Of a stretch of DNA of 64,000 bases, positions 20,201 to 34,671 are shown piece by piece. The DNA lies in NCBI RefSeq assembly GCF_014905175.1, contig NC_057788.1, positions 24,026,154 to 24,090,153 of the forward strand, written 5' to 3'. Every line of letters starts with the position of its first letter. Positions within the stretch are counted from its first letter, which is position 1. The position numbers were made by a program, and so were the translations under genes. Origin of the DNA: Aphidius gifuensis (lineage: Eukaryota > Arthropoda > Insecta > Hymenoptera > Braconidae). The notes under the pieces were generated by a model, which saw nothing but the letters and a program-made list of their open reading frames with translations, was not told the origin of the DNA and ran no database searches.

Positions 20201-22350
20201 ACCATGCTTAATCAAAAAAATTTCATTATCATATGATTTTAATAATTTAATGTATTTATATTTTAATTATATAAGGCATGCATCACCTGCACGGTGGTCG
20301 GTGCTTCGTTTTTATTTTTTATATTTTTGATGATTGTTTTTTATATTTTTAAAACAACGATGACTTTTTTTTTTTTTTTCAATTCGTCATGAAGTTTAAC
20401 ATAAAAACTATTTAAATAACTTTAACAAATGTCAACTACGTGACCCTTGGTAATTTTTTTTGTTTTTTTTTTCTTTTACCTTTAATTTTTTTAACACTTT
20501 TTTTTCAACATTACAAAGAACGAGGCAAGGACCATCGAGCTTAGCTCACTCGAATAATCATTATTCATGTTGATAATTTGAACAATTAATCAATCATCTC
20601 GTTATAACTTAATTTTGAGGCAAAACAATTTTTATTAATAATATTATTATTATTTTTTTTTCAAATTAACTCAGTCGTAACATTCACACATGTTGACGTT
20701 CATAAAATCACACACAAAAGGCTCTCGTCCCCTTGGCCCTATGTCCCTAACTACTTTATTTATATAATTTAATTATTTCATTTTTATCATCAATTAATAC
20801 TATTTAAAATTTTTTTTTTTTTATTTATTTATTTATTCATTTTTTTTCATTTTTTATTATTTTTTTTTTTATTTTAAATCATTATTATTCAAACAGTGTC
20901 GGGCTACATAACTTAGTTTTTTATCTTAATTATCAAACAGTTTACTTGGTTATTAATATTGTTATTATTAGTTTTTTTTTTTTTTCAATTTCATTCATCA
21001 TTTTCCCCGTTTACTGTGTATATGTATGTGGTCACTAAAAGGATCTTTTTTTTTTATATATCAGGCAACATTTTTGTTACTTTTGAAATTGAGTCATCGT
21101 TCTTGCTCTTGTTTTTTTTTTTTTTTTCATTGTTCATTGTATTCACGGCAATACTTTCAAGGTTTTTTTTTTGTTTGAATCAACTTGATGTATTATTAGA
21201 GAAGAAAAAAAGTTGAAAAAATATTGTCAAGTGCATTAGTCTTGAATTACTGGGGAGAAATTTATACCTTGAGAGTAATGTTTGAGGTATGATTGACGGC
21301 ATTGAAATGAATTGAAATTGGTGAGAGTATAGAATGCCAGAAGCCAAAGCACATTATTCATTTGACATTTGAACAATAGAATCCTTCGTCAATGGGTATA
21401 TATATAGACACTCGTATTGAGTGATTGAACCAGTAATTTATTAAAATCCCTCATGGCTTTCAATCAATTTATTATTATTTTTTAAAAATTTAATGATGCA
21501 ATTTTTATTTCAAATATTATATATTATCTTGAAATAATTTAGTTGAAAATCTGTAGATATATATATTTTTTTAGTTTTTTGATAAAATACATTCTTGTGT
21601 CAGGAATATTGAAGAAGGTTAACACAAAAACTTCCGAGTGTTCCACTCAACCCTCATTTTTATCCTGATCCAAAAAACATCTCTAGAGTCAAGCCCCATT
21701 TTGCTGGATCACACTGGAATTCCCTGAATGATACTCGACTATTGTAAAAATGCGTGACAAGAATTTCATACCTATCGATTTTCAAAGTATTTTCCTTGTT
21801 CAAGTATAAATTTACTACTGGTATGCTTTTTCTTTTTGTCTTATACTCTTTTTCTTTTTTTTTTTTTTGGTATTTTTTATCTTTGCTTCTTTTACCTTCT
21901 CTTGGTTTTTAGCTACTCTGCAGATATATATATACATATATTTTTTTTTGTTTTATTTTAAAGCTATTTTCCAACGGGTTTTTCCTGGCACATTCGCCAA
22001 TTCGTGCCGTGAATCAACGATTGAACGGTGACTGAATTTCAACCTTTTCTCTTTCTCTCTCTTTTTCTCATTTATTTTCGGTTTTTTAAAATTTATTTAT
22101 TTCATTTATTTATCTATATCATGTACTAAATTTTTGTTTATATTTATTTTAAAAGTATTATTATTAGTGTTCAATTTGTTTTTCATATAATTCCTGAATT
22201 TTGTTTATTTTCTTTTTTGTTCATATTTTAATGATTCTTGGGGTGTTGTTGGGTTTGTCTAAACACATGTCATTTTCCCTAGTGAATGTGACCTGGGGCA
22301 GTGGTAGAGTCAAGCATATTATCTCACTGCCTATTATAATACTTTTTAAC
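14216..22350. other. Gene-free region; 3' flank / probable long 3' UTR side of complexin
   Basis: About 8 kb lying upstream of the heparanase-type gene and downstream of the complexin stop, both on the minus strand. The plus strand is extremely T-rich, with many T runs of 10-20 bases, so any minus-strand transcript would be A-rich. The heparanase-type promoter must lie just right of 14,215, and the complexin 3' UTR left of 22,351. A GC-richer patch at about 21,640-22,040 next to the stop codon is likely 3' UTR. CA and TTTG microsatellites occur at about 17,763-17,779 and 17,812-17,831. No open frame here looks coding. Confidence 0.5.
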
Positions 22351-22424
22351 TCATTGTAAATTGCATCTGTTCTCAATCTGTGTTTTGAGCTCTGTCACGT
22401 GTGTTTCTAGTGTCTGCTTCAGTT
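22351..22424 (-). CDS. cpx: Complexin last coding exon (CAAX end)
   Basis: Acceptor TTTAACAG at 22,426-22,425. The exon encodes KLKQTLETHVTELKTQIENR and then CNLQ and TGA (22,353-22,351). The split Lys codon takes its first base from the previous exon. Terminal Gln in a CAAX box favours farnesylation over geranylgeranylation. Confidence 0.92.
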
Positions 22425-25400
22425 CTGTTAAACAAAAAAATAAAAATAAATAAACAATAAAAAATAATAATAAAATATAACATTTTTTAATTATAGAAAA
22501 AAAAAAAACAGCTCAAAAATATATACAATATTTTACTGTAAAATTATTTAATAAAAATAATTTTATTTTATTATTATTCTTCGACTTACTCGTAAGCTCA
22601 TCTTGTTCTTCAGCTTCAGCTTCTGCTGCTAGTTCTTCAGGTGTCTTTTTTTTGCGCATAAGAGGATTTGGTTCTTCTTGTGGTATTTCTTGAATTTCTT
22701 CTCGTTTTTTAATATTATACTGCAATCAAACATTGAAAAAAAAAAAATAATAGTTTTAAAAATAATTTATTATATAATGAAAAAAAAATAGATAAATATC
22801 TATTTAAATAATATTTTGTTTAATAATTAATTTGGACATGAATATGAATGCCTAAAGATATTTATTTAAAGCCTGGGGTGATGTTAAATTGGTCTGTAAA
22901 ATAGGGAGTACATAATCAAGGGTATAGATATAAATATAATAAAGCAAAGTAGAGCTGTTATTGATAATTAATTTCAAATTTATGTGGAAACAAAAATATA
23001 TATAAAAAAATGTAATTTAAAAATGATATATAAACTATAGTTATAAAACAATATTTTATGATTATTAATTTTCAACTAAAATTGAGAAATTTGATCAGAG
23101 ATTATAGTTAAACTTTGAAATCATTTGTTTGAGAAGAGATAAAGTTTAGTTTTGATATCAAATTCCAAAGCACAGAGACAGTACCGATTGATATTTGATA
23201 GATTTTTGGTATATAAAACAAAGTGTTTATATATTATACGTGACTGTTATATACTGCTATATAATAAAAAAATTATTAACTTAAATTAAATTTGATGTTT
23301 TATCAACATCGTTATTACTGTTTTTTTTTTTTAAATATAAATTTGATAGATGTGATTGGATATGACAATATATAATTTAACAAACTTCTATTTTACATAG
23401 TGATTTATATATATATATATTTATGGTTGGATAAAGCTGACGCATATTTTAGTCATTGTAAAGTTTGCTTATTGTATTATATACTTTGTAATATATTCTG
23501 CACATGAAATGACTTGTAAACTAAGCTGTAATTATGTTATGTCAGATTTAGCTTTGTACTGTTAATATATCAGTTTTTATTTAATTATTATTATTTTTCT
23601 TTCATCCATAAATTTAAATGGCAATTGAGTTTACAGCATGAAATATAAATGACATGGATATATTTACTGTGCAATTTATTCAGCTTAAACTTGGGTTTTT
23701 CATTTAATTAAATTTTTTTTTTTTTTTTCATATTTAAATATACGAAATGTTTATTGAAAAGATTTATAATTATATGATTAACGGTAATTATTATTAAATG
23801 TCATTTAGGAAATATTTCAAGTGTTTTTTTTTTTTTTTTTTTATTTTAAATTAAAAGATTTTTTTAATATGCTTCAAGAGAGAAGATGTGTATATATATT
23901 TTATATGAATTTTTAAGTAAGATTTTGATGATGAAATATATATATTACAAGATGAAAAAAAAAATTTAATAATTTAATATTCTAAAAAAATTTTCTTAAA
24001 AAGTTTTTTTTACGGTCAGTAGATAAAAGCATATTTTATGTATATTAAAGTAATTTTGAGAGTTTAGCATATGTGCCATTAGTCTTTTGATAGACGTAGA
24101 TGAAAAATTCCTTATAGAAAAATTGAAAAATAAACATCTTTTTTATGCTGATAATTTAAAAATACACATTTACATATAGTATGATATGATAGAAAAAAAG
24201 TAGTTGCATTTTCGAGGTCAAGAAATTTTTAAACTAGCAGCAAGCTCGTTGTACAAATTCAATTATGATAATTTAATTAACTTTTAATTTAATTTGAGCA
24301 CTTTTATGACACTCGTTATCTATAAATTTTTATTTTGCATTTTTACAAGACTTTACCTGTTGAAAAATAAAATAATAAAAACTATATTATTTATTTTTAT
24401 TTAAATAAATAATAAAATGAGAACATATCGTTTTTATTTTCAAGTAAAATTTTGATGTCATGCTGAAGCAAGCTATTTGCAACCGTCAGCACGAATATAT
24501 TTAAAAAAAAAAAGTAATTCAACAACAGTCAAGAAATATAATAATAATAAAATACATTTAAAGTAAAAATATATTTATTTTGACATATACTGTCCGTGTA
24601 TAAAAGTAATTTTAAATAAAATTTTATTTTTCAAATAATATATAATACAACAGTATAAAAATTTATAAAACGTAAATCGTTGAAAATATGATTCATAAAA
24701 TTTGATGATTCCGACAAATTTGAATATCATTTGCGAAATGTCAAAAGTGAATTTTTTACATATTTCAATTTACTCATACGTCTGTTGCATATAAGATAAA
24801 AAAAAAAATTGTATTGATTTTTTTTATATTTAAACTGTCATTGCTATTTATATAATTTCAAATAATTTCTATAAAAAAAAAAAAAAAGATTGACGCAAGT
24901 GATTTTAAATATAGTAAATTAATTATAAATGCAATTATCATTTTTGACATTGGTATATGACCTAAATTTCTTTACACGTGTATATATACATATACATATA
25001 AAGCTTTGTTATTTGCCTTTTGATAAATTACCAAGTGCTTTTTAGCAACAAAAGTTTAACTACATTTTACTCAAATCATACCTGTACGATGTGAGCTCAA
25101 CTCTCGACAATTTTACTCGAAATATCACTTTAAAATTTACTTTGATTATATTACTAAACAAATTAAACTATCATAAAAATAATAATTATATATTCAAAAA
25201 TTCATTTATAAATATAATTTAGTATATGACATTAAAAAAAAAATATATACTAATTATTCTATTTTTAATTAAAAATCTAAAATTAAAAAAAAAAAAAAAA
25301 TAATATTCCATTGAAAATAAGTTTTTGAAATAAATAATTAATATATATTTATGAAAAAAAAAATAAATAAATAAATCGCATTAAATATTTAATAATAATT

Positions 25401-28400
25401 TACATTTATATATTTTTTTTAATTAAAAATTATAAAAATAATATTTCATTGAAGATAAAAGTTTTATAAAATGAATAATTAATATATAATTAAAAAATAT
25501 TAAAATTATAAAATAGTTATAAAAGTATATGAATGAATGAAAAAAATTAAAAATTGCAGCAACTATGGTGAGCGTCTTAAAAGGAGTCAGCCTGACTCTA
25601 TTAGGAAGTCGCCATATTGAATGCAGGGACTCCCTACTAGAGTCAATTTGACCCCAGTTAAGTTCAGGTCTTCTTTTCTTCCTTTGTCTTTGTCACATCA
25701 TCCTCTTGAAGCGTTGATACAATTTTCTTTTTTTTTTTTTTTTTATATAATATAATTTTCGTTTCTTCTTTTATTTTTGAATTTTCAGTCTGGTACATAT
25801 TGTATATACTTATCTTTATTATATATCTACCTTATTTTCAAGGGACCATACCCTTGAGAGACCAATTTAATCCTATTAATTCAACCTAATAACTCTGTAG
25901 CTCAAAGTACTCTTTCATAATAACATCAAATTCATGCTAGTAATAAAATTTTTCATTTTTTTATTTTTTGTTGATTCTGGATTTTTCTATTTTATTATGA
26001 ATATTTCATTTATGAAATAATATTGACAGTTATTTGATATAAATATTTTATTTTTAACAATTTTTTTTAACAATTTTATTTATTTGTATATCAAAAAAAT
26101 ATATTTTTTCATTGTTTTGACTTTTTCCGTTAAGTCAAACAATCATATTTATTGACATTTTAAAAAATAGATGTCACAATCTAAAAATAGCTTCATTCAT
26201 GTCTATTTTAAAAATTGAAAATTATATTTTACTGATATATGAATAAATAAATAGATAGATATAAATTCTTTTTATTTCATATAGTGAAAAATAAAAATGC
26301 ATATAAGATGTAAAAAAAAAAAGAAAATTTATATACAAAGAAATACATATTTTCTGTGTTCAATTGAAAGACTAAAGTGTCAATAACGTTTTTCACTTTT
26401 GTATATCAAATGTCGAGAGAAAATGATCAATAAATTCAATTCTAAAATAAATAAAATAAATAATAAATACGGGTTATGTATTCACCTGAAATATATTTAT
26501 AGATAACTAATTGAAAATTAAATATAATGGTTTATGTCTATATATAGAGATGAGATAATATTATTTTGATTTAATTTAAAAAAAAAAAATCTTTACGAGC
26601 AATTATTTGATCAAGTGGGTAATTAGATACGAGCTTGTTTGAATACTCGAAATACTTGTTAACGAGGTCATGTCATCGATATTTATATGCTAGGAAATTA
26701 ATTTGTAGATTAGCTCTATTGCCATTTGATTAATTGTCAATTCGTTTAAAAATTTATTTTATTAACTCAGTGTTGTATATAAATGTAAATTGTTTTCTCT
26801 CAATAATTTATAGTAAAGTTGGGTAAATTATTGTCATTAAATATCCTCGAAGTGGAAATTATAAATTTATAAATTAAAAAAAAAACAAATAGAACAAATG
26901 CAAATTATATCATTCATTTATTGTTGGTATACAAAAAATATATATACACTTAAATTTTTTTCAAGTGTATCAGATGTATTTCAGACAGTAAATATGGTCG
27001 AAATAATTTCACAAAAATTTTCATATCAACGCATTCGTCTCATGCCTTTATCTGTTTATTTATTTATTTTTTTTTTCTCATTCATTCATTTATTCTTTTT
27101 TTTATTCCTTTCATTTCGCTCAACTTTTGCAGAATTTTTTCTCCGCATTATTTGCATTTCACTGCATACCAATGTGCGCGTATATTCGTTAGATAAGCTC
27201 GAGCTTCTTTTTCAACTTTCACAGATGTACATTCAACTCAAAATTTCAATATAAATTTATAATAAAATGAACAAAATATAAATAAATATTAAAAAATAAT
27301 ATACATATTTCATAGCTACATTATTGTATTATTTATGATTATATTTTTCATATTTGTATATTTGTTTAATTTTGTTATTCCTGTTTTAATTAATTTTAAA
27401 CTTTTATTTTTTAATACGTATTTTTTTTATTTACACTATTACTCTGGAAACAAACAGGATGAAAATATATATTTGGCTGGTCGTTTATTAACAGCGATTG
27501 TAATTGATGTTTTCATTGTAAATTCCCGGTTTTAAAAAAATAAAAAATAATAAATGAAATAAATTGTTCGGCACGAAGACTATTTTATTTATTATTTTTT
27601 CAATTTATTTTTTTTTTCATATTATACAAACAATTATTTACAGTAGCTTTTTGTATATAAAAAAAATAATTAATTGAATTTAATCAAGCTATTTTTTATT
27701 TTTTTTTTTTTTTTGAATTTCTATTGTTTTTTTAAAAAAAGCTAAGATCATTTATTAGAATTTTCTTTAACAAAATATGTTTGTGTAAATTTTTTTTGTC
27801 TTTTCGTGTTTATAAAATGTGAATTATGCTTTGTCGTGCTATCGTATTTTGTGATCGACCCAGATTGCGTTAACATGAGTGTTTTGAAAAATATAATTTT
27901 TACAAAATGTAGAAAAAATATTATGAAAAAAAGTGTAGGCGGAAAAATAAGCATTGAGATGGTAGAGATGGAATTTTCAAGTAAAGTACACTTTTGTAGT
28001 TGCAATTAAGGCCGAGTTATTCTTAATACACAAGAGGTCACGGTCTCTGAATAAAAATAAAAATAACAAAAGGAATTTAAAAACAAATAAAAATAATACT
28101 TGTGAATATTTTTTGTACCACCAAGTTTTTAATTGATTCACACACACTCATATATATATATATTTTTTTCATGTTTATATTATAATTAAATTTACTGAAA
28201 TTTATATTTTCATTATTTATTCATTTTTTTTTTCCATTTTTTATTTACCTTGGTTAATTATTTTATAATGAAAAGTAAAATAATATGGCTACATTTTTTT
28301 TATCGTCGAAAAATAAATAAATGTTAAATTAAATTAGGAAATAAATTCTTGGCTTTCAACAAAACAATTTCCAAAGTAATATATATTTTCTTGGTTTTTT

Positions 28401-30653
28401 TTATTTGTATTATACGGTGTGGTTTGACTTATTCGTATATATATTAAGGATATAAAAAAAACCTATATGATTATTAAAAATTCATGTCACGCTAACAAAT
28501 CGACCGTAAACTTGATACAATTTATAAAACGTAAAAAAAAGTTTCATCTCGATAAAATCTTAGAACAAAAAATATATTTGTACTTAGTTTGAGTCGGCAA
28601 AAGTTTTTGAATATTAAAAATAATTTTAAGTCAATAATTTGGAATAATAAAAATTAATTGTGTCTCGAAAGACAAAACCAAGAAAATTATTATAAATTTA
28701 AAAATTCATAAATTATTAAATGAACAATGGAAAAAAAAAAATAACAACAGAATGACAATTAAGTTATTAATATTTTTTCAAATTATTTTCTTTTGTTTAA
28801 AAATTATTTTACGTTTACTTGAAATCACACTGAAAAAAACGCTGAATAATTTTACATAAAGAAAGAATAAAAATAAACAACATGAAAAAGTAATATGACA
28901 ATAAAAAAGAAGTTTTATTATTATTTTTTGTTTTTTTTCCACTGTATTTTCATCTCTACTGTTTTTGATCTATAGAATCGTATTTTTAATCAAGGCAACG
29001 CAAAGCTCTATTATTCTTTGGCTATTGTCCACGATTAAGAGCGAAATATCACAATTTTTTTTTCCCTTCATTGATTCATAATAATTGAGCTCTCTCGAGA
29101 TTTATTTTTTTTTTTCTTCATTATTTATTTATCGTTACCAACAAACCGTTTTTTCTTTTTTTTTCTTTATTTTTATAAATACAAAAACATCAACTCTAAT
29201 GACAAAGTAAATTAATTAAAAAAATTTTAATTGAAATTTTATTGATATTTTTAGAGTGATAAAAAAATAGTATATAGCAATTAATATTTGAGGATGAAAT
29301 GGAATTTTTAGTTAATTTTTAAGCATTGAGAAAATACGTCAAGTTCAATATGATATTGGGGACCAGATATATAGCAAAATACAGATAGATAAAGAGTGAA
29401 AAGAGACATGGAAAGGAACTTGGAAAATTGTTGAAAGTTAGTTAGGGATCCAGTTTGACGATAAATCGTGTCTCGTTTTCTCGACAGGCAAACCTTTCGG
29501 TGACCAGCCACAAGGAATCCGACCACGTAACGAGAATCCTTGTCGTCGTTACTAACCGATGATCTAACTAACGAGAAATAATATTTAATTTTTAACAAGC
29601 TATATATATTCTTATACACTCTTGTTATACATCTACATGATTGATATTTAATATAAAACATATAAAAATTCTTGTGATATTCTTTTTAAGATAATAATTT
29701 TTGTTTTTTTTCATCTTTTTTCAATTTTTATTTTTATAACAAGACTATGAATTTTTCAATCAAGCCTTTTTATTTTTTTATTTAGCTATTTATAATTAAG
29801 ACACACGTCATGAGGATTGGAAAAAAAAATCCATATTATAAAATTAGATTATTCATTAAAATTTCAATAATAAATTTATTTTAATTTTAAATATAATATT
29901 TAATTGACAAAACAAAAAATTTTATTTAGCATTCAATTGAAATATTTATATCTCATCTAAATTTGGAATAATATATTAATGGATAGTAAAATAAAATAGA
30001 TTTAAATAAAATGTCAAAATACATTTTGATACAGTGTGTCATAAATAAAATAATTAAATTAAATAAATAATAAATGCAAACAGCTCAAAGCAATACAAAT
30101 TTTTTAAATATCTTTTTTCTTATTTGCTTTTATTTTAAATATGAATATACATATAAAATTTAAGCTTATCATACTCTAACTTTTCATGAATTTTTAGTAT
30201 AAAAAAAAAAAAAAAAAAAAATAGCCATTATTTTTATTTGCAATTTGTGAAATAAAACGGACGATTGCTGAAGGCACAAACATATTCCATTCTATTTGCA
30301 AGGCTATTTTGACCTCTTTCCTTCCATTAACATCCCCTCTTATTTTTAACCCTCATATCCATCCCCAAAACACTAAAACTATTTTTATCCTTATCTCTAA
30401 AACTAGTATTACCAACATAGATTTATTGTGCAAGTACCATTATCATCTCTTGTTGAAAAGCCTTTTCATTTATTTATCAAACCTTTTATTTATCAACTCT
30501 TATTCGTCATTTCATCATTATTGCAATTCTCTAATTTTCAGTAAATTTTAATGAATACTCTTATTGATCATTAGCACTGAATTTTAATTAACCGTAAAAT
30601 ATTTATTTGGTAATTAAGTGGTTTTTTAGATAGAATACCACATTCAACATTGA

Positions 30654-30686
<33 letters not shown>

Positions 30687-33600
30687 TAATATAATTAATA
30701 TCTTTTTTTCATTTCACGTTGTGAAAAGGTAATTTTTATTTTTTATAATTACTATTCATTCGCTGTATTTACAAAATACTAGTTGAAATTATAAATTCTT
30801 TTGTTTGGTAAAAACAGTGCATCGAGAATTTTCAATGAGAATTTATTTCAATATATATGAATAAATAAAAAATAAATTTAATTATGAATATATATATTTG
30901 TAATAAAATTAAAACACATAAAATTGAAAATTATAATTATAAATATTTTTTTGAGAGTTTTTATATCAAATTAAATATAAAATTGTTTGATGTATATTTT
31001 GTAAATTGAATTTTGATAGTTTAATAATTTTATTACTTCAATTTATTTGATGAAATTTGATTTAATCAATTTTGATGTATTTTATTTTTTTCAAATTCTG
31101 TATTTAACATTTTGATGTTATGTACAACGAGGTTTATAATTATATTTGTCAAATTTTTCAACAACTTGAAAATTTTATTTTCCGGAAAAATATATTCAGT
31201 GTATGATGTTGTGTAATTGGTATATGCTTTTAATTTTTTTGTTCCATGGATTTTTATTTTTTTTTTTGGGTTTGAATATAAATACCTCAAGTACATGTAT
31301 ATATTTCTCAACTGAGAGGAAACATAACATTATCTACTGAAAGAGTTGTTGAATTATTTTATTTTTCCAATAATTTTATTCTATATTCTCATCATCTTTT
31401 GTCTATATATTTATCCTAGAATTTTTTTCCCAACCAATAAAATTTTTCAATCATTAATCATCCACTCGTTGGCTCTCCTCATAATTTTTTTTTTTTTTTT
31501 TTTTATATAAATCATTTTATATTTTACGCATACATATTTTCTGCAAAAAATATAAATAAAAAGTTTGATTTACAATGAATATATAAAATATTTGAATTTT
31601 GCGGTGAGGTCAATTTGCACAATTGTGCGGTAATATAATAGGCAATCGCGAAAAGAGCTGTTGTAATAGTTTTGCGTGCCTAGTAAAACGTGACAAGCAA
31701 TTCGTAATTATTCATTAAACAAAGTGAGAAAAAATAAAAAAAAGACCTCACTACTATAAAGTGCTAAAAAAAAAAAAAATATGAATAAAAAGCATTGAAC
31801 AATTAATTTAAAAATTTATTTGTTTTTAATTCAATCAAATGAATAATTTATAAACAAATAAAATTTAAAAAAATATCATAAAAATATTATTGATTTTAAT
31901 GCAGATAAATAAAAAAAAAAATTGAAATACAACCATTGAAACAATCACCAAGCAAAAAAGATTATATATACATTTGAAATATCTGGATTTACGATACAGC
32001 AAGCACACATATGCGTGTGTTTATCTTATTTTATATTGGTATTGGAATTTCTATGCCAACTAAATTGTATATATTTATTTATAGTGAATGAGGGAGGTAG
32101 TTGGGAGGTAAAAAGGGAAAGAGTAAAAGGCAGATTTGTAGTGTTATCGCTTCCGGTATTCCACATGGATTCCAATTTGTTTGCGAATTCATTCGATTTT
32201 CAAAGATATATATATATATGTATAAATAGATACGCGTGACTATCAGGCATCAACAGGGATTTTCAACAAAGTTAATGTCCTATAGCCACACTAAAATTAC
32301 TAACCACAAAATACAAAACAATATATAAAATCAGTATAATATATTTGTAATATTGTTTATAAAATTTTCCAACTTATTCACACTCTATATCATGATATTA
32401 TTTTATTTATTATATAATTTATATGTATATCTGATTATTATTATCAAGAAAATATTAAATCAATTTAAAAAAGTGATTTTTCATAATGCCAAATGCAAAC
32501 TGTTTATTCATTTTATGCATGAAAACGTACTGTTATTTTCACTGTCTGAAAACGACAGATTGTTTTATAATCGAATTTGCATTTTAAGTTTGTGACAACT
32601 GGGTACATAACAAGTGAGATATTGTTATTATAAAAGAAAAAAAAAAATTTATATATATTTATATATTTTTAAATTTAAAATTTAAATATATATATTTATA
32701 TTAAATTGTTATTATGTATTTTAAATTAATCATAAAAAATTCATTTTATTATAAAATGAAAAAAAAAAAATCATATATACATAAAGTTTTTTTTTTTTAA
32801 ATAAATATAATTGATTATTCGTAAAATATTAAATAAGGTGAATATTATTGTAAAGTTTATATAATCTACTTTTTTAAAACTTTAAGTTACTTACTTCAAA
32901 ATGATAAAAACTTTAAACTCGATATACATATATACAATGCTCTGAATAAACTTTAAAATTTAAAAATATTTTCATCAAAAACAACTATGCATGTCTCTTA
33001 TTTTATATTTTTTTATAGAAAAAAGTAAACATTTTTTTTTTAAATATAAAAGTCGGAGCTAAGGAAAAATAAATTAATAATCTGTTTCTTTATTCTGTTT
33101 GCAGAGTTTTTGAGGTTATATATTGCTGTCTCACAGGCTATTTAATCGTACATCTTTCAAGAATTTTGCAAAGGGCATTTGGTAAGTACACGAGTTTTTC
33201 TGGCATGCAATATACAGTATATAAACGTGTTTTTGTGCTCTACTTTTCTTTTATAAAGCCTCTTAAGCTTTATAACAAAATACTAAACATCAAAAAGAAA
33301 AAGAAACGAATAAACCCTAACTTTCAACTCTTTTTTGCTCCATTGATTTTTGTCTCAATTTGTTTTCTTTTTATTTTACGAGTCAATTTTCAAATTATTC
33401 ATTTTATTGTATGCCTGTGTGGCTTAGGCTCATATTTGTTCATTTTTTATCAAGCATTACTATTGAAAATTCCAAAATAATTGATCAACAATGAAAAAAA
33501 AAAAAACGTATATTATACAGCACAAAGTGAATTTTTTCTAGAGCTATAAAACTCGATTTTGTATATACATTTATAAAAAAAAAAAAAAAGAATAGTGGAT

Positions 33601-34671
33601 AAAAATATAGCAAGAGAGATGAGAAAAAAAATTAAAAAAAAAAAATAAATTTCACATAGAGAGATGGAATTGCAAGGAATTCCGTTGAACGTTGTGGCGT
33701 TTTCCGACAAAGGGATAATTCGAATTATAATGGTCAAAGCTATTTTCGCTATGTTCTAGTCGTCTATGAATCCATGTATCTGTGTAGTTTCACTTCAAAG
33801 TGGTAATTGAAGGCTAAGTGTCAAGTGTAATTTTTATTAACAAAAAAAAAAAAAAAACGGCGCTAAAAGAATGGGTATGAACAAAATTTTTCAAGTGCAT
33901 ATAAAAAATAGTAGGATAAAAAATTCATACAAAGATAGAAAAAAAAGTAAAATACACTTTTAGACGTTATTTTCGATTTTTTTTTTGGCTTAGTATTTTT
34001 TATTTTTTTTTTTTATTCTGTATAAGCTTCTCTCTTTTATATAAAAGAATAAGACCATTTTCATAGAGAAAATCGGATTATAGAATTGACCTGGTAAATG
34101 AATAAATAAAAAGTCAATGTAAAAGAAAAAAAAAAAATAATTATCAAGATAAGCCTCACACGTTGACATTAAAATACGATAATAATCAAACAATTTAATT
34201 TTTTTCTCAAACAATCTATTGTGTTTTAAAAGTGTCGTGCAATACCTAAATAAAATACAAAAATTATTATTTTTATAAAGCATCAAAGGATCAAATTGAG
34301 AACGTTATAACTTCACGTGATAGGTAGTATTTTTTTTTTTTTTTTCTCAACCGGAAGGTAGTAATAAAGTATAACTTGAAGATTTTCATATTTGATAAAT
34401 ATCAATTGACGACGTAGTTGAATAAAAGCATCAATGATTTTTTTCTTTTGATGTTGATGACAGTGTTTAAAGTTTTTCTTTTTTAATATTAAAAATGTAA
34501 TTATTACCTTATCTCTTATTTCTTGTCTCATTTTTTCTCGTTCTTCTTCCATTTTACGATGTTTTTCCTTTCGTCTTTCCTCAGCTTCTTTGATTGCCTC
34601 CTGTCGTTCTCTCTCTGCTTCCTCTTCCTTTTCCTTGTCATCTTCGTCGCCACCCTCTCCACCTACCGCAC
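22351..34671 (-). CDS. cpx: Complexin, SNARE-complex regulator (three certain coding exons)
   Basis: Coding exons 34508-34671, 22590-22719 and 22351-22424 join in frame (phases 1/0/1) to give 122 residues of the insect complexin family. In order: an acidic N-terminal segment (GAVGGEGGDEDDKEKEEEAE), the accessory/central SNARE-binding helix (RRKEKHRKMEEEREKMRQEIRDK continuing to YNIKKREE), the EEPNPLMRKKKTPEELAAEA region, and a C-terminal amphipathic helix ending in CNLQ. Complexin binds assembled synaptic SNAREs, clamps spontaneous release and supports evoked release. The final CxxQ is a CAAX box, as in the fly isoform ending CVMQ, where farnesylation tethers the protein to membrane. The usual N-terminal peptide before GAVGG is not in these exons; a candidate first coding exon is at 42,887-42,899. 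No alternative last exon was recognised. Confidence 0.95.
22590..22719 (-). CDS. cpx: Complexin middle coding exon
   Basis: Acceptor GATTGCAG ends at 22,720 and the donor GTAAGT starts at 22,589. It encodes YNIKKREEIQEIPQEEPNPL followed by MRKKKTPEELAAEAEAEEQDEL and a Thr. The intron separating it from the last exon is only 165 bp. Confidence 0.94.
25262..25491. repeat. Imperfect direct repeat (two units of about 80-90 bp)
   Basis: Units at 25,262-25,350 and 25,413-25,491 share the order TTTTAATTAAAAAT, A-rich spacer, AATATTYCATTGAARATAA, and AATAATTAATATATA. They are separated by about 60 bp. Probably a local slippage-type duplication. Confidence 0.55.
30654..30687. repeat. (ATT)n microsatellite
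   Basis: About eleven uninterrupted ATT units inside the large complexin intron. Confidence 0.9.
34508..34671 (-). CDS. cpx: Complexin acidic/central-helix exon
   Basis: The donor GTAATA starts at 34,507 and the acceptor TTATTAAAG ends at 34,672. The exon takes one base from the upstream exon to complete the first Gly codon and supplies 55 residues, from GAVGGEGG to RQEIRDK. It includes most of the accessory helix and the start of the SNARE-binding central helix. The acceptor tract is A-rich rather than pyrimidine-rich, so splicing may be weak or regulated. Confidence 0.94.

Larger units (their letters stand above)
22720..34507 (-). other. Large complexin intron (about 11.8 kb)
   Basis: AT-rich intron between the two central complexin exons. 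Contents seen: a direct repeat at 25,262-25,491, an ATT microsatellite at 30,654-30,687, a C-rich pyrimidine stretch at about 30,300-30,540, and a GC-richer island at about 29,440-29,575. No exon with good splice sites and recognisable coding sequence was found. Confidence 0.7.

Noticed and set aside
19825..21216. Poly-Phe or poly-Lys frames such as 19,825-20,016 and 20,959-21,216
   Set aside because: Translations of T or A runs; no splice sites and no protein-like composition.
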